From contig JADLEN010000003.1 in the NCBI GenBank assembly GCA_020846105.1, forward strand, positions 1-6,687: DNA of 6,687 bases. The letters are read 5' to 3'. Source of the stretch: Chitinophagaceae bacterium (GTDB lineage: Bacteria > Bacteroidota > Bacteroidia > Chitinophagales > Chitinophagaceae). Shown here piece by piece: positions 1-6,581 of the stretch; within the stretch, counting starts at the first letter, position 1, and each line of letters opens with the position of its first letter. Position numbers and translations under genes: made by a program. The notes beneath the pieces are model-generated. The model saw only the letters and a list, made by a program, of their open reading frames with translations, was not told the DNA's origin and made no database searches.

Positions 1-1
1 C

Positions 2-796
2 GCCCAGCTAGATGCCGCCGCAGCCCTGCCAGACAGCCAAGCCCGTAACGCCGTTACAGAAGGCTACCGCGTAGAGCTCACACACCTCGGCGACGCCTGC
101 TTAGACCGTTGGCAAATACTCAAACGTATAGCCACCACCTCATTTCCCCCAGACATGCTCAAAAACCGCCTCGAAGCCGCAGGCTCTATGTATTACCAAC
201 AAGCCGCAAACCACAATTGGGACAAGCTCTCTAGCCTCAACGAGTCTGCAGCCACCTTTATGGTCACCTACAATGCCGAGCTTAGCGCAGACGACAATAT
301 GCCTGATAGTTTTCCTACAGACTACGAAACAGATATGACCGCCTTTAGTGCCAAGCTCCTACAGTTTCTCCACAGCGAGGCTATAGGCAAAATAGAAACA
401 GCCAACAAAATCACCGCCAACAATACGGTGTACGAAAAATTGATGAACATGTTTAAAGATGGCCAAGAAATCTTTAAAGACAATCCAGAAGTCAAAGACC
501 TATTCACCTTCACCACCTTGCTAGAGCAAGTCTCTGGCCATGGCCAGGCAGGCCTACGTGGGCTTTTAAAAAGCGCATTAGATGCCCAGCCAGTGAGCGA
601 GGCAGTAGTAATGATATTAGAAACCTCAGACACCACCAATGGCGAGCCAGACGGTCATTACCTCCTAAAGCCAGTACCATCTGGCACCTACACAGTGCGC
701 GTTATCGCCCCCGGCTACCGCGACAAGGTTATTCACAACGTGGTTATATCCATAGGCGTCGTCAGCACCTTAGACATAGAGCTAGACCCTGAATAA
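2..796 (+). CDS. Carboxypeptidase regulatory-like domain protein, 5' end cut off
   Basis: The frame is open from the left edge to the TAA at 794-796, giving 264 visible residues. The ATG at 155 is probably internal, because 51 upstream codons in the same frame continue without a stop and read as normal protein. The first ~190 visible residues look alpha-helical and rich in Ala, Lys, Asp and Glu, with no membrane segment; I do not recognise a family there. The last ~65 residues look like a carboxypeptidase-regulatory-like beta-sandwich: PVSEAVVMI, then DGHYLLKPVPSGTYTVRV, then APGYRDKVI, ending in alternating hydrophobic strands. Such domains in Bacteroidota usually bind or scaffold and are not catalytic. 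No peptidase motif is visible. Whether it has a signal peptide cannot be told because the N terminus is missing. The coding strand is C-rich (many GCC, ACC and CTC codons), unlike the A-richer genes at the right. Function unknown. Confidence 0.8.
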   Translation, partial: AQLDAAAALPDSQARNAVTEGYRVELTHLGDACLDRWQILKRIATTSFPPDMLKNRLEAAGSMYYQQAANHNWDKLSSLNESAATFMVTYNAELSADDNMPDSFPTDYETDMTAFSAKLLQFLHSEAIGKIETANKITANNTVYEKLMNMFKDGQEIFKDNPEVKDLFTFTTLLEQVSGHGQAGLRGLLKSALDAQPVSEAVVMILETSDTTNGEPDGHYLLKPVPSGTYTVRVIAPGYRDKVIHNVVISIGVVSTLDIELDPE

Positions 797-824
797 ACAG
801 CACTAGCCCCTAGGGTTATAACAC

Positions 825-864
825 CAAAGAAGCCAATAGGTCGCAAGACCCATTGGCTTCTTTG
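825..864. terminator. Long hairpin, probable bidirectional intrinsic terminator
   Basis: The arms 825-842 and 847-864 pair over 18 positions with a single A-C mismatch (A838 opposite C851), closed by the GNRA-type tetraloop GCAA (843-846). The outer part of the stem is AAAGAAG on the left and CTTCTTT on the right, so the U-rich run lies within the 3' arm of the stem and not after it. The same holds on the reverse strand. It starts 28 bases after the stop of the leftmost gene, which fits termination of that transcript. It could also stop leftward transcripts from the cargo gene, although that stop codon is about 340 bases away. Pairing was read directly; termination is inferred. Confidence 0.75.
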
Positions 865-920
865 CTTGTGTGTGTGCGGGGCGCTAATACCTTTTTAGCA
901 TCCAAACATTACATGCTTAT

Positions 921-982
921 GTCATCCCCTAGGCATCTGGCACTTGTTGTTTATTGAGTGCTACAGATTCCTACAGAATGAC
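921..982. repeat. Imperfect REP-like palindrome
   Basis: Positions 921-944 and 957-982 form an inverted repeat. The paired blocks are GTCAT (921-925) with ATGAC (978-982), TAGG (930-933) with CCTA (970-973), ATCTG (935-939) with CAGAT (964-968), and GCACT (940-944) with AGTGC (957-961). A two-base bulge (T962 A963) and a few mismatches interrupt the stem, and a 12-base loop closes it. Its termini resemble GTCATTC...AGATTCCT...GAATGAC palindromes that I recall as dispersed in many Bacteroidota genomes. That family match is from memory and unverified. The pairing itself is seen in the sequence. Confidence 0.55.
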
Positions 983-1030
983 AGTGTGTGGTGGGGTTTA
1001 ATAGAGCTTGTTTTGTGGCTGCGCGATAAG

Positions 1031-1173
1031 AAAAGCTTAATAGCAGCAGCCAAAGCCCCAAGCTGCGCGGGATGGCAGCTGTACCCCGCTGAAGCCTTTG
1101 CGGCGGTGGCCTTGGGGCGGAGTACAAGCAACAGCCCGAGACCCAAAGCCCAATAGTAAGACAAAAGCTTAAT
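1031..1173. repeat. 11-base direct repeats flanking the structured block
   Basis: The sequence AAAAGCTTAAT occurs at 1031-1041 and again, identically, at 1163-1173. The two copies bracket the GC-rich structured block and sit in A/T-richer surroundings. They could be a target-site duplication left by insertion of a small element, or a chance or structural pair. Because AAGCTT is self-complementary, the copies could also close a long stem around the block. Confidence 0.35.
1050..1151 (+). ncRNA. GC-rich structured intergenic element, possibly Flavo-1-like
   Basis: On the plus strand CGGG (1068-1071) can pair with CCCG (1135-1138). These enclose an asymmetric internal loop made of ATGGCAGCTGTA (1072-1083) and AGTACAAGCAACAG (1121-1134), with a GC-rich interior beginning CCCCGC (1084-1089). 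This order (short G/C stem, ATGGnAGC-type strand, inner stem, AGTAnAAGC-type strand, closing stem) resembles structured elements that I recall downstream of genes in many Bacteroidota, possibly the Flavo-1 type. The family name is a recollection, not a search result. An alternative fold is also possible, since GCCCCAAG (1055-1062) is perfectly complementary to CTTGGGGC (1111-1118). CCAAAGCCC occurs at both ends (1050-1058 and 1143-1151). It may be a transcribed RNA, an mRNA 3' end or a dispersed repeat. Confidence 0.4.
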
Positions 1174-1201
1174 CGCCCAAGAAAGTAAGAAAGAAAAAGA
1201 C

Positions 1202-3091
1202 CTATTGTTTGTGGATGTTGCGGCTGAGTATGGTGCTGCTGGCATCGCTTACGCGCAGGGTGTATATGCCGCTGGCTAGGGGGGCTATAGAAAAACTGAA
1301 CTGGCTGCTGCCGGCTTTCACACGCTCGCGCAAGAGTACTTTTACAAGGCGGCCGCTAGCGTCGTATAGCCGAAAACTAAGCTGGCTCTGCTGGGCTAGT
1401 TGCAGCTGCACGCTTATAAGATTGGTACTAGGGTTTGGGAAAATGCTGATATCGTTATCGCTATCGGCGGCTGGCTGCTGGGCTATGTTGGCTAGGCTGC
1501 TGGGCGATAGCTCTGCTATCCAAGTGGTGTTTTGCTTGCTGGTGTTGGCGTATAGCCCATTTACCCATACACGGCCGGGCTGGTTGTACTTGCGTTGGGC
1601 GCCAGAGTAGTCGCCCCAGCGCTCGTTGCCACCTAGCACACGCAGATAATCTACCCCGTGCTTTACAGTGGTGAGGGGCGAGTAGCTGCCAAGGCCATCG
1701 CTCATAACGGCAGATATACCGGGGTATACGGTGGCAGCTGCGTGGTCGAAACTAATGATAGCCGCATCGTCTGTAACAGCGGTGCCTGCATAAGCAATGT
1801 TGGGGTAGCCAAGCTCTAAGAGCGTATCTGCTATAATATGCCCGCTGATGGTGGCTGTGGTGCCTAGGCCTTGGATAATGCCGTGGTAGATGGCGGGGTG
1901 GCCTGTGGCCGTGTCTAGGCTGTTGTGCACATACTGTATCTTATTGTTCTCTATAAAGGCACCAAGCATGCGCGAGTCGTTGGTGGCAAGGGTCTGGCTG
2001 CCGCTAGGCCCGGGCTGTAGGGCGTTGGGGGGCATAAAATAATGTGGCGTAGCGCTGAGCGTAGTGACACTAAGGGATTGGCCGGGGGCAAAAAGTGTGT
2101 CGGAAAGGTGTAGGAGAAAGACAGTATCGTTTTGGATGTCTAGGTTGCGCTGCGAAAGAAAATACATGTCGGGGCCATAGAGCGTAGCGCCACCGCGCAC
2201 GGGGCAAAGGTTGCGTATAGGGCGGCCGTTGTGCTTGATGTCGTGGTGCACGTCGGCGTGCAGGGCTAGGCCATTGTAGCCGTCGTTTTTGTCTACCTGC
2301 CATATGAGCGACTCTACAAAGCCTGTTTGCCAGCTAGAGTCGGGGTATAGCAGGTTCACGGTGATAAAAAGCTCGTCTTTGCTAAGGGCAATGATAGGAT
2401 AATCGGTCCATAGGCCATTGTCGAAAGGGTTGCCCGGCAGCTCGTACATGCTCCAAGTGCCGTTGGGGTTGCTGGTGTTAGAGAATGCTACGGTGATAGA
2501 GCTAGTAGAGTCTGTGAAGCCATTAAGAAAAACGACCACATACTTATCGGCAATGGGGTCGTAGATGGTTTTGGGGTCGTACTTGGAGTGTGGGTTGCCT
2601 AGCTTGTAGCTAAAAGCCGAGAGCGACATCCACTTGCTAGCAGTGGCCGAGGCGTTGGTGGTGAGGATGGTAGCATTCTGTACAGATACTATCTCGTCGG
2701 CATTGGAAATGGCTATGTCGTTGTCGTTGGGGGTGCTAGCACTGTATACATTGCCCTGAAAGTTGCGACCAAGAAAGGGCGCGGTAAGGGTAGCTGTCTT
2801 CTTTAGTTTGATGCCTTTGGGCGTGTCTGTAGGCGTGGCGCTGCCCTGAGACTTGCGTGGGTAGCGCTTGCTCACACTGTCTTTGAGGGCTTGCAGTGTA
2901 GGGGCGTTGCCATCGGGCTTGGGCGCTTGTATATGCTGCAATGCCGGAAACCAGTCTTCCTGTATATCGGCCACATTGACGCTAGCCTTGGGTGCTATCA
3001 CAAAAGGCACACGAGTGCTATTTATTAATTGCTGCGCTTGCAGGGCAAGGCTGCTGCAAAGAAAACCTAAGAGTAAAAAACGATACTTCAT
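1202..3091 (-). CDS. Secreted protein with T9SS type A sorting domain
   Basis: This 629-residue protein is probably exported by Sec and then moved to the surface or medium by the type IX system. Residues 1-19 form a signal peptide: basic start MKYR, hydrophobic core, and ALQA with probable cleavage before QQ. Residues 20-105 are a proline- and lysine-rich linker or propeptide. The main body (about 105-535) is beta-rich and propeller-like, with PNDNDIAIS (121-129), YDPKTIYDP (171-179), WTDYP (228-232) and ERWGDYSG (490-497). I recall such motifs in uncharacterised Bacteroidota secreted proteins. No catalytic residues can be assigned. Residues 548-629 are a classic type A sorting domain: IFPNPS, LYDASGRLV, LASGIYTLRV and a basic tail ending in NIHKQ. 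The domain is normally cleaved and replaced by a lipopolysaccharide anchor. The start is fixed by an in-frame stop (TAA on the coding strand) at 3104-3106. The gene stands alone between convergent and divergent neighbours. Substrate and role are unknown. Confidence 0.9.
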   Translation of the reverse strand: MKYRFLLLGFLCSSLALQAQQLINSTRVPFVIAPKASVNVADIQEDWFPALQHIQAPKPDGNAPTLQALKDSVSKRYPRKSQGSATPTDTPKGIKLKKTATLTAPFLGRNFQGNVYSASTPNDNDIAISNADEIVSVQNATILTTNASATASKWMSLSAFSYKLGNPHSKYDPKTIYDPIADKYVVVFLNGFTDSTSSITVAFSNTSNPNGTWSMYELPGNPFDNGLWTDYPIIALSKDELFITVNLLYPDSSWQTGFVESLIWQVDKNDGYNGLALHADVHHDIKHNGRPIRNLCPVRGGATLYGPDMYFLSQRNLDIQNDTVFLLHLSDTLFAPGQSLSVTTLSATPHYFMPPNALQPGPSGSQTLATNDSRMLGAFIENNKIQYVHNSLDTATGHPAIYHGIIQGLGTTATISGHIIADTLLELGYPNIAYAGTAVTDDAAIISFDHAAATVYPGISAVMSDGLGSYSPLTTVKHGVDYLRVLGGNERWGDYSGAQRKYNQPGRVWVNGLYANTSKQNTTWIAELSPSSLANIAQQPAADSDNDISIFPNPSTNLISVQLQLAQQSQLSFRLYDASGRLVKVLLRERVKAGSSQFSFSIAPLASGIYTLRVSDASSTILSRNIHKQ

Positions 3092-3111
3092 GACTGCTGT
3101 ATTTTAATGCT

Positions 3112-3119
3112 CAAATATA
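3112..3119 (-). promoter_or_regulatory. Possible Bacteroidota -7 element for the T9SS cargo gene
   Basis: Read on the minus strand, these bases are TATATTTG, an exact match to the Bacteroidota -7 consensus TAnnTTTG. They lie about 20 bases before the ATG at 3091, which would give a short leader. I see no convincing TTTG -33 box at the usual spacing of about 20 bases, so the call is tentative. Confidence 0.35.
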
Positions 3120-3241
3120 ACCCAAAAAAGTAAAGCCCTTAAAATATATACCCAAAGCAGCACAAGTAGGAAAGAGCAAGCTGTACGGAAATAGCTAAAC
3201 CCTGCGCCAAAGCCCAAGTAAAAAGCAGCAAAGAGCCTAGG

Positions 3242-3278
3242 GCAAATTGGGCAGCTCTCGAAAAAAAGCCTAATTTGC
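3242..3278. repeat. Imperfect 11-base inverted repeat upstream of the kinase gene
   Basis: GCAAATTGGGC (3242-3252) and GCCTAATTTGC (3268-3278) pair over 11 positions with one G-T pair, around a 15-base spacer that ends in seven A residues. The right arm contains TAATTTG (3271-3277), a near match to the TAnnTTTG -7 element, about 24 bases before the kinase ATG. It could be an operator overlapping the promoter or a leader hairpin. Only the complementarity is observed. Confidence 0.35.
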
Positions 3279-3301
3279 GACACAATTTTTAATAGGTATT
3301 T

Positions 3302-3937
3302 ATGGCTCAGAAAACATCCCCAAGGCATATAGCAGTAGCAGGCAATATAGGTGCTGGCAAAACAACACTTACCGAAATGCTAGCCAAGCATTATGGCTGG
3401 GAACCCTACTACGAAGATGTGGCCAACAACCCCTACCTAGCCGACTTTTATGAAGACATGCCTCGCTGGTCTTTTAATGTGCAAATGTACTTTCTGAATA
3501 GCCGCATACGCCAGCAGCTGGCCATAGCAGCAGGCAAAAAGTCGGTAGTACAAGACCGCACGATATATGAAGACGCAGCGATATTTGCCCCCAACCTTTA
3601 TGAAATGGGCTTGATGTCGGGCAGAGATTTTGAGAACTACCAGTCTTTTTTCAACAACCTAAAACAACTAGTGAGCCCGCCCGACTTGCTCATATACCTC
3701 AAAGCATCGGTGCCAAAATTGGTAGATCAGATACAGAAACGTGGCCGCGAATATGAAGAAAACATAAGGCTAGACTACCTGAAACGGTTGAATGAGTTTT
3801 ACAACAAATGGATAGATAATTATAAAGAAGGCGCACTGCTGGTCATAGACTTAGACAAGCTAGACTTTGAAGAAAACGAAGCGGACTTTGCCGAAGTGAT
3901 AAAAAAAATAGAAGCAAAAATAGAAGGCTTGACATAA
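3302..3937 (+). CDS. Deoxynucleoside kinase (dNK family)
   Basis: It transfers the gamma phosphate of ATP to the 5' hydroxyl of a deoxynucleoside, feeding cytoplasmic dNTP salvage. All core motifs are present in 211 residues, a usual length for bacterial dNKs. The P-loop GNIGAGKTT spans 14-22. The probable catalytic base is E38 in YYEDV, followed by the NPYL segment (43-46). R55 W56 and Q61 lie in the substrate-binding region. The DR motif is D85-R86 in VVQDRTIYED. A hydrophobic strand with PPDLLIYL covers 126-133, and the arginine-rich LID (KRGR) covers 146-149. The family includes deoxyadenosine, deoxyguanosine and deoxycytidine kinases; the substrate cannot be assigned from these motifs, though a purine-type enzyme is plausible. 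The start is fixed by an in-frame TAG at 3293-3295. No strong Shine-Dalgarno site is visible, as is common in Bacteroidota. It leads a rightward cluster, 54 bases before the outer-membrane gene. Confidence 0.93.
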   Translation: MAQKTSPRHIAVAGNIGAGKTTLTEMLAKHYGWEPYYEDVANNPYLADFYEDMPRWSFNVQMYFLNSRIRQQLAIAAGKKSVVQDRTIYEDAAIFAPNLYEMGLMSGRDFENYQSFFNNLKQLVSPPDLLIYLKASVPKLVDQIQKRGREYEENIRLDYLKRLNEFYNKWIDNYKEGALLVIDLDKLDFEENEADFAEVIKKIEAKIEGLT

Positions 3938-3991
3938 GTATAATAGCCTTGCACCTACCCTAGTACCCATGGCCCACACTCCTTTTAATAC

Positions 3992-6556
3992 ATGAAACCC
4001 TTAACCTTATTTACTAGTAGCCTCTTAATAATGTTATCGGCTGCGCAATGTGCTTTTGGCGCACAGGTATCGGGCAAGATACTAGACGAAGAGGGCCTGC
4101 CCCTAGCCTTTGCAAGTGTGGTAGTAAAAGGCACCACCATAGGCACTAGCGCCAACGCCGAGGGCAATTATATACTAAATATACCAGCCGGCAACTATAC
4201 CCTACTGGCCCAATATATTGGTTACAAACAAACCGAGTATGCCCTAAAAATAGCTAATGACGAAAAGCAGCAACACAATTTTGTACTGAAAGCCCAAGGC
4301 TATGAGCTCAGAGATATTGTAATAAAATCTGGCGGCGAAGACCCCGCATACCGCATTATACGCAATGCAATAAAACAAAGAGAAAAGCACCTGAAGCAGT
4401 TGGCAACTTTTGAAACCAGCATATACCTCAAAGGTGTGCTGCGCAACCGTAAGACGCCAAACCAAATAATGGGCATAAAACTGGGCGACGAAAAAAAGGA
4501 AGACATGAATGGCTCTATGGGCCTAGACACTGCCGGCAGAGGGGTGCTGTACCTTGCCGAGCAATACGCCGATTATTATAAAAAAGGAAAACAAACAAAA
4601 CAGATTATCCGCTCTGTGAAAGAAAGTGGCGACCCAAGCGGCATGGGTATGGGTAGCGTGCCGCCAGTAATAAACTTTTATGAAAACAATGTAAACGTAT
4701 TGGTATCTAGCGGGGCCAATGACTTGGGTTTTGTATCGCCTATAAGTGCCACAGCGCTCAACTATTACAGCTATAAGCTGCTTGGCGACTTTAAAGAAAA
4801 CGAGCGCAATATTTACAAAATACAAGTAACACCTAAGCGTAAATTTGAGCGATGCTTTACCGGCGACATATACATAGCAGACGAAGAGTGGGCAATACAT
4901 AGCTTGCAACTGTTGCTTACGAATAAGCAAGGCTTGGATATGCTAGACACGCTAAAGACAGAGCAGCAATACCTACCAATGGGCAAAGATTTGTGGGTGA
5001 TAAAGAGTCAGGTATTCTACCCTACCATCAACATTTTGGGCTTCGATGTGTCGGGCAATTTTGTAACCGTGTACGACAATCAAAAAGTAAACCAACCGAT
5101 TGCCGATAGTATATTCAACAAAAAAATAACCATTAGCTACCAGCGCGATGCCACAAAAAGAGACAGTGCTTATGGGCAAAACCTAAGACCTGTAGCACTA
5201 GAAATGGACGAGCTGCGCAACTACGACTACCGCGATAGCACCTACAAAGGAGATAATGACCCTACACGCCGAGACTCTCTTCGTCGCCTGGGCAACAAAA
5301 CGGATATAGGCGAATTCTTTTGGGGTGGCATTAGCTTTACCAGCAAAGGATATAAGCGTAGGTTCAGTATTTCGCAAGCCTTATTCTACGTTAATTACAA
5401 CACAGTAGAAGGGCTCAACTATGCACCCAGCCTGTCTTTCTACCAAAAAATAGACTCTTTTAAATACCTGAATGCCGAAACACAATTGCGATATGGCTTT
5501 GGCAATACCCACTTCAACACCAAAGCATTGCTGCGGTATAGAAGTAGAAGCAAAACATTATCGGGCAAGTATTTTAAAATATCGTTGGCAGGTGGCAGAT
5601 ACATTTCACAGCTGAACAATCAGCAACCTGTAGCAGAACTGATGAATACTTACTCATCACTTGTGGAGCAAAGAAACTATTTCAAGATTTATGAAAGAAT
5701 GTTTGCGGGCTTGCAGGTGGCACAAAACCTCGGAACTGGATTTTCTTGGAGTGCGTCGCTGCAATATGAGGACAGAGCACCCTTGCAAAACACAAGCAGT
5801 TATTCTTTTGTAAGCAACAAAAACAAAATAGCATTTACGGATAATTTGCCAATAGAATTTGCCGCTAATCCGTTGCTAAAACACCAAGCGCTCATAGCCA
5901 TTGCCCAGGTAAACTATCAGCCAGGCATTAGCTACACCCAATACCCAGAACGCAAAGTGCCACAGGGTAGCAACGCGCCAGTGTTTAGCCTGTTTTACCA
6001 AAAAGGGATACCTGATATTTTGGGTAGCGATATAGATTACGACAAATGGAGTTTTAGTATCAAAGACGAAGTAAACCTTAAGCGGATGGGCAGCTTTGAA
6101 TACCACACGAGTATCGGCGGTTTTCTGACAGCAAACAAAGTGGCCATACCCGACCAAAACCACCTGCTAGGCAACCAATACACGGTGGCTGCGCCCTACC
6201 TACAATCTTACCAGCTAGCACCCTACTACCGCTACAGCAACGTGGCCAAACTATATGGCACACTACATCTTGAGTATTTTTTGAAAGGCTTTATTTCTAA
6301 CAAAATACCTTTGCTGCGCCAAGCCCATTGGTACTTTGTATTGGGTACAAATACTTTTTATGCAACACAAAACCTTTATTATACCGAAGCTTTTGTGGGC
6401 TTAGACAATATTGGGTACAAAATTTTCAGAGGTATAAGGTTGGACTTGGTAAAGAGCTGGGACAGCTACCATCAAAGCCATATGGGGCTGAGACTTGGGT
6501 ATAAATTGGGTAGCACTATCAAAGTGGGGCAACAAGATAAAGCCAGTATTTTTTAA
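3992..6556 (+). CDS. DUF5686 / carboxypeptidase regulatory-like outer-membrane protein
   Basis: This 854-residue protein begins with a signal peptide (1-24, hydrophobic core LLIMLSAA, cleavage probably after AFGA). C20 does not sit in a good lipobox (SAAQC), so it is probably not a lipoprotein. Residues 25-110 are a CarboxypepD_reg-like beta-sandwich: VSGKILDEEGLPLAFASVVV, then GTSANAEGNYILNIPAGNY and YIGYK. The DUF5686 region follows, opening with DPAYRIIRNAIKQRE (117-131). The C-terminal half is rich in alternating strands with aromatic residues, and the protein ends in phenylalanine (KASIF), as expected for a BAM-assembled beta-barrel. The domain order resembles the plug-like N terminus of TonB-dependent transporters, but I see no TonB plug domain. 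The family's molecular role is not established to my knowledge. The in-frame TAA at 3986-3988 fixes the start. It lies 54 bases after the kinase gene and 25 before tsaD, so co-transcription is likely. Confidence 0.9.
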   Translation: MKPLTLFTSSLLIMLSAAQCAFGAQVSGKILDEEGLPLAFASVVVKGTTIGTSANAEGNYILNIPAGNYTLLAQYIGYKQTEYALKIANDEKQQHNFVLKAQGYELRDIVIKSGGEDPAYRIIRNAIKQREKHLKQLATFETSIYLKGVLRNRKTPNQIMGIKLGDEKKEDMNGSMGLDTAGRGVLYLAEQYADYYKKGKQTKQIIRSVKESGDPSGMGMGSVPPVINFYENNVNVLVSSGANDLGFVSPISATALNYYSYKLLGDFKENERNIYKIQVTPKRKFERCFTGDIYIADEEWAIHSLQLLLTNKQGLDMLDTLKTEQQYLPMGKDLWVIKSQVFYPTINILGFDVSGNFVTVYDNQKVNQPIADSIFNKKITISYQRDATKRDSAYGQNLRPVALEMDELRNYDYRDSTYKGDNDPTRRDSLRRLGNKTDIGEFFWGGISFTSKGYKRRFSISQALFYVNYNTVEGLNYAPSLSFYQKIDSFKYLNAETQLRYGFGNTHFNTKALLRYRSRSKTLSGKYFKISLAGGRYISQLNNQQPVAELMNTYSSLVEQRNYFKIYERMFAGLQVAQNLGTGFSWSASLQYEDRAPLQNTSSYSFVSNKNKIAFTDNLPIEFAANPLLKHQALIAIAQVNYQPGISYTQYPERKVPQGSNAPVFSLFYQKGIPDILGSDIDYDKWSFSIKDEVNLKRMGSFEYHTSIGGFLTANKVAIPDQNHLLGNQYTVAAPYLQSYQLAPYYRYSNVAKLYGTLHLEYFLKGFISNKIPLLRQAHWYFVLGTNTFYATQNLYYTEAFVGLDNIGYKIFRGIRLDLVKSWDSYHQSHMGLRLGYKLGSTIKVGQQDKASIF

Positions 6557-6560
6557 CCAT

Positions 6561-6570
6561 TAAAAGGAAG
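6561..6570 (+). promoter_or_regulatory. Shine-Dalgarno-like site before tsaD
   Basis: The run TAAAAGGAAG contains AAGGA, the only clear purine-rich ribosome-binding candidate among the starts in this window. It ends 11 bases before the ATG at 6582, a little long but usable. It lies in the 25-base gap after the outer-membrane gene, so tsaD probably relies on read-through transcription with its own translation start. Confidence 0.4.
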
Positions 6571-6581
6571 ATTTAATAGCC

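Larger units (their letters stand above)
797..1201. other. Convergent intergenic region without a credible gene
   Basis: This 405-base stretch separates the stop of the leftmost gene from the stop of the T9SS cargo gene on the opposite strand. It contains a long hairpin, an imperfect palindrome and a GC-rich structured block, each listed separately. The remaining sequence (865-920, 983-1030 and 1174-1201) is low-complexity or A-rich and shows nothing I can name. Short reading frames cross it on both strands, but they run through the palindrome and the structured block and have no protein-like composition. Confidence 0.75.

Noticed and set aside
944..1156. Plus-strand reading frame of 70 codons in the convergent gap
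   Set aside because: It begins inside the palindrome and runs through the GC-rich structured block, has no ribosome-binding site and has a composition unlike the neighbouring genes.
961..1245. Minus-strand reading frame of 94 codons
   Set aside because: It overlaps the 3' end of the T9SS cargo gene and crosses the repeat elements. It reads as a low-complexity shadow with no recognisable domain.
3104..3328. Minus-strand reading frame of 74 codons with a hydrophobic, membrane-like translation
   Set aside because: It overlaps the kinase start and fills the divergent promoter region. The hydrophobicity follows from the A-rich plus strand, and no start signal supports it.
3938..3991. Possible TATAAT-like promoter (TATAAT at 3941-3946 region) between the kinase and DUF5686 genes
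   Set aside because: Bacteroidota use TTTG / TAnnTTTG promoters, and no such pair is present in this 54-base gap. Read-through from the kinase is the simpler view.
4523..4930. Minus-strand reading frame of 135 codons inside the DUF5686 gene
   Set aside because: It lies wholly within a strongly supported gene on the other strand, and its translation shows no family features.
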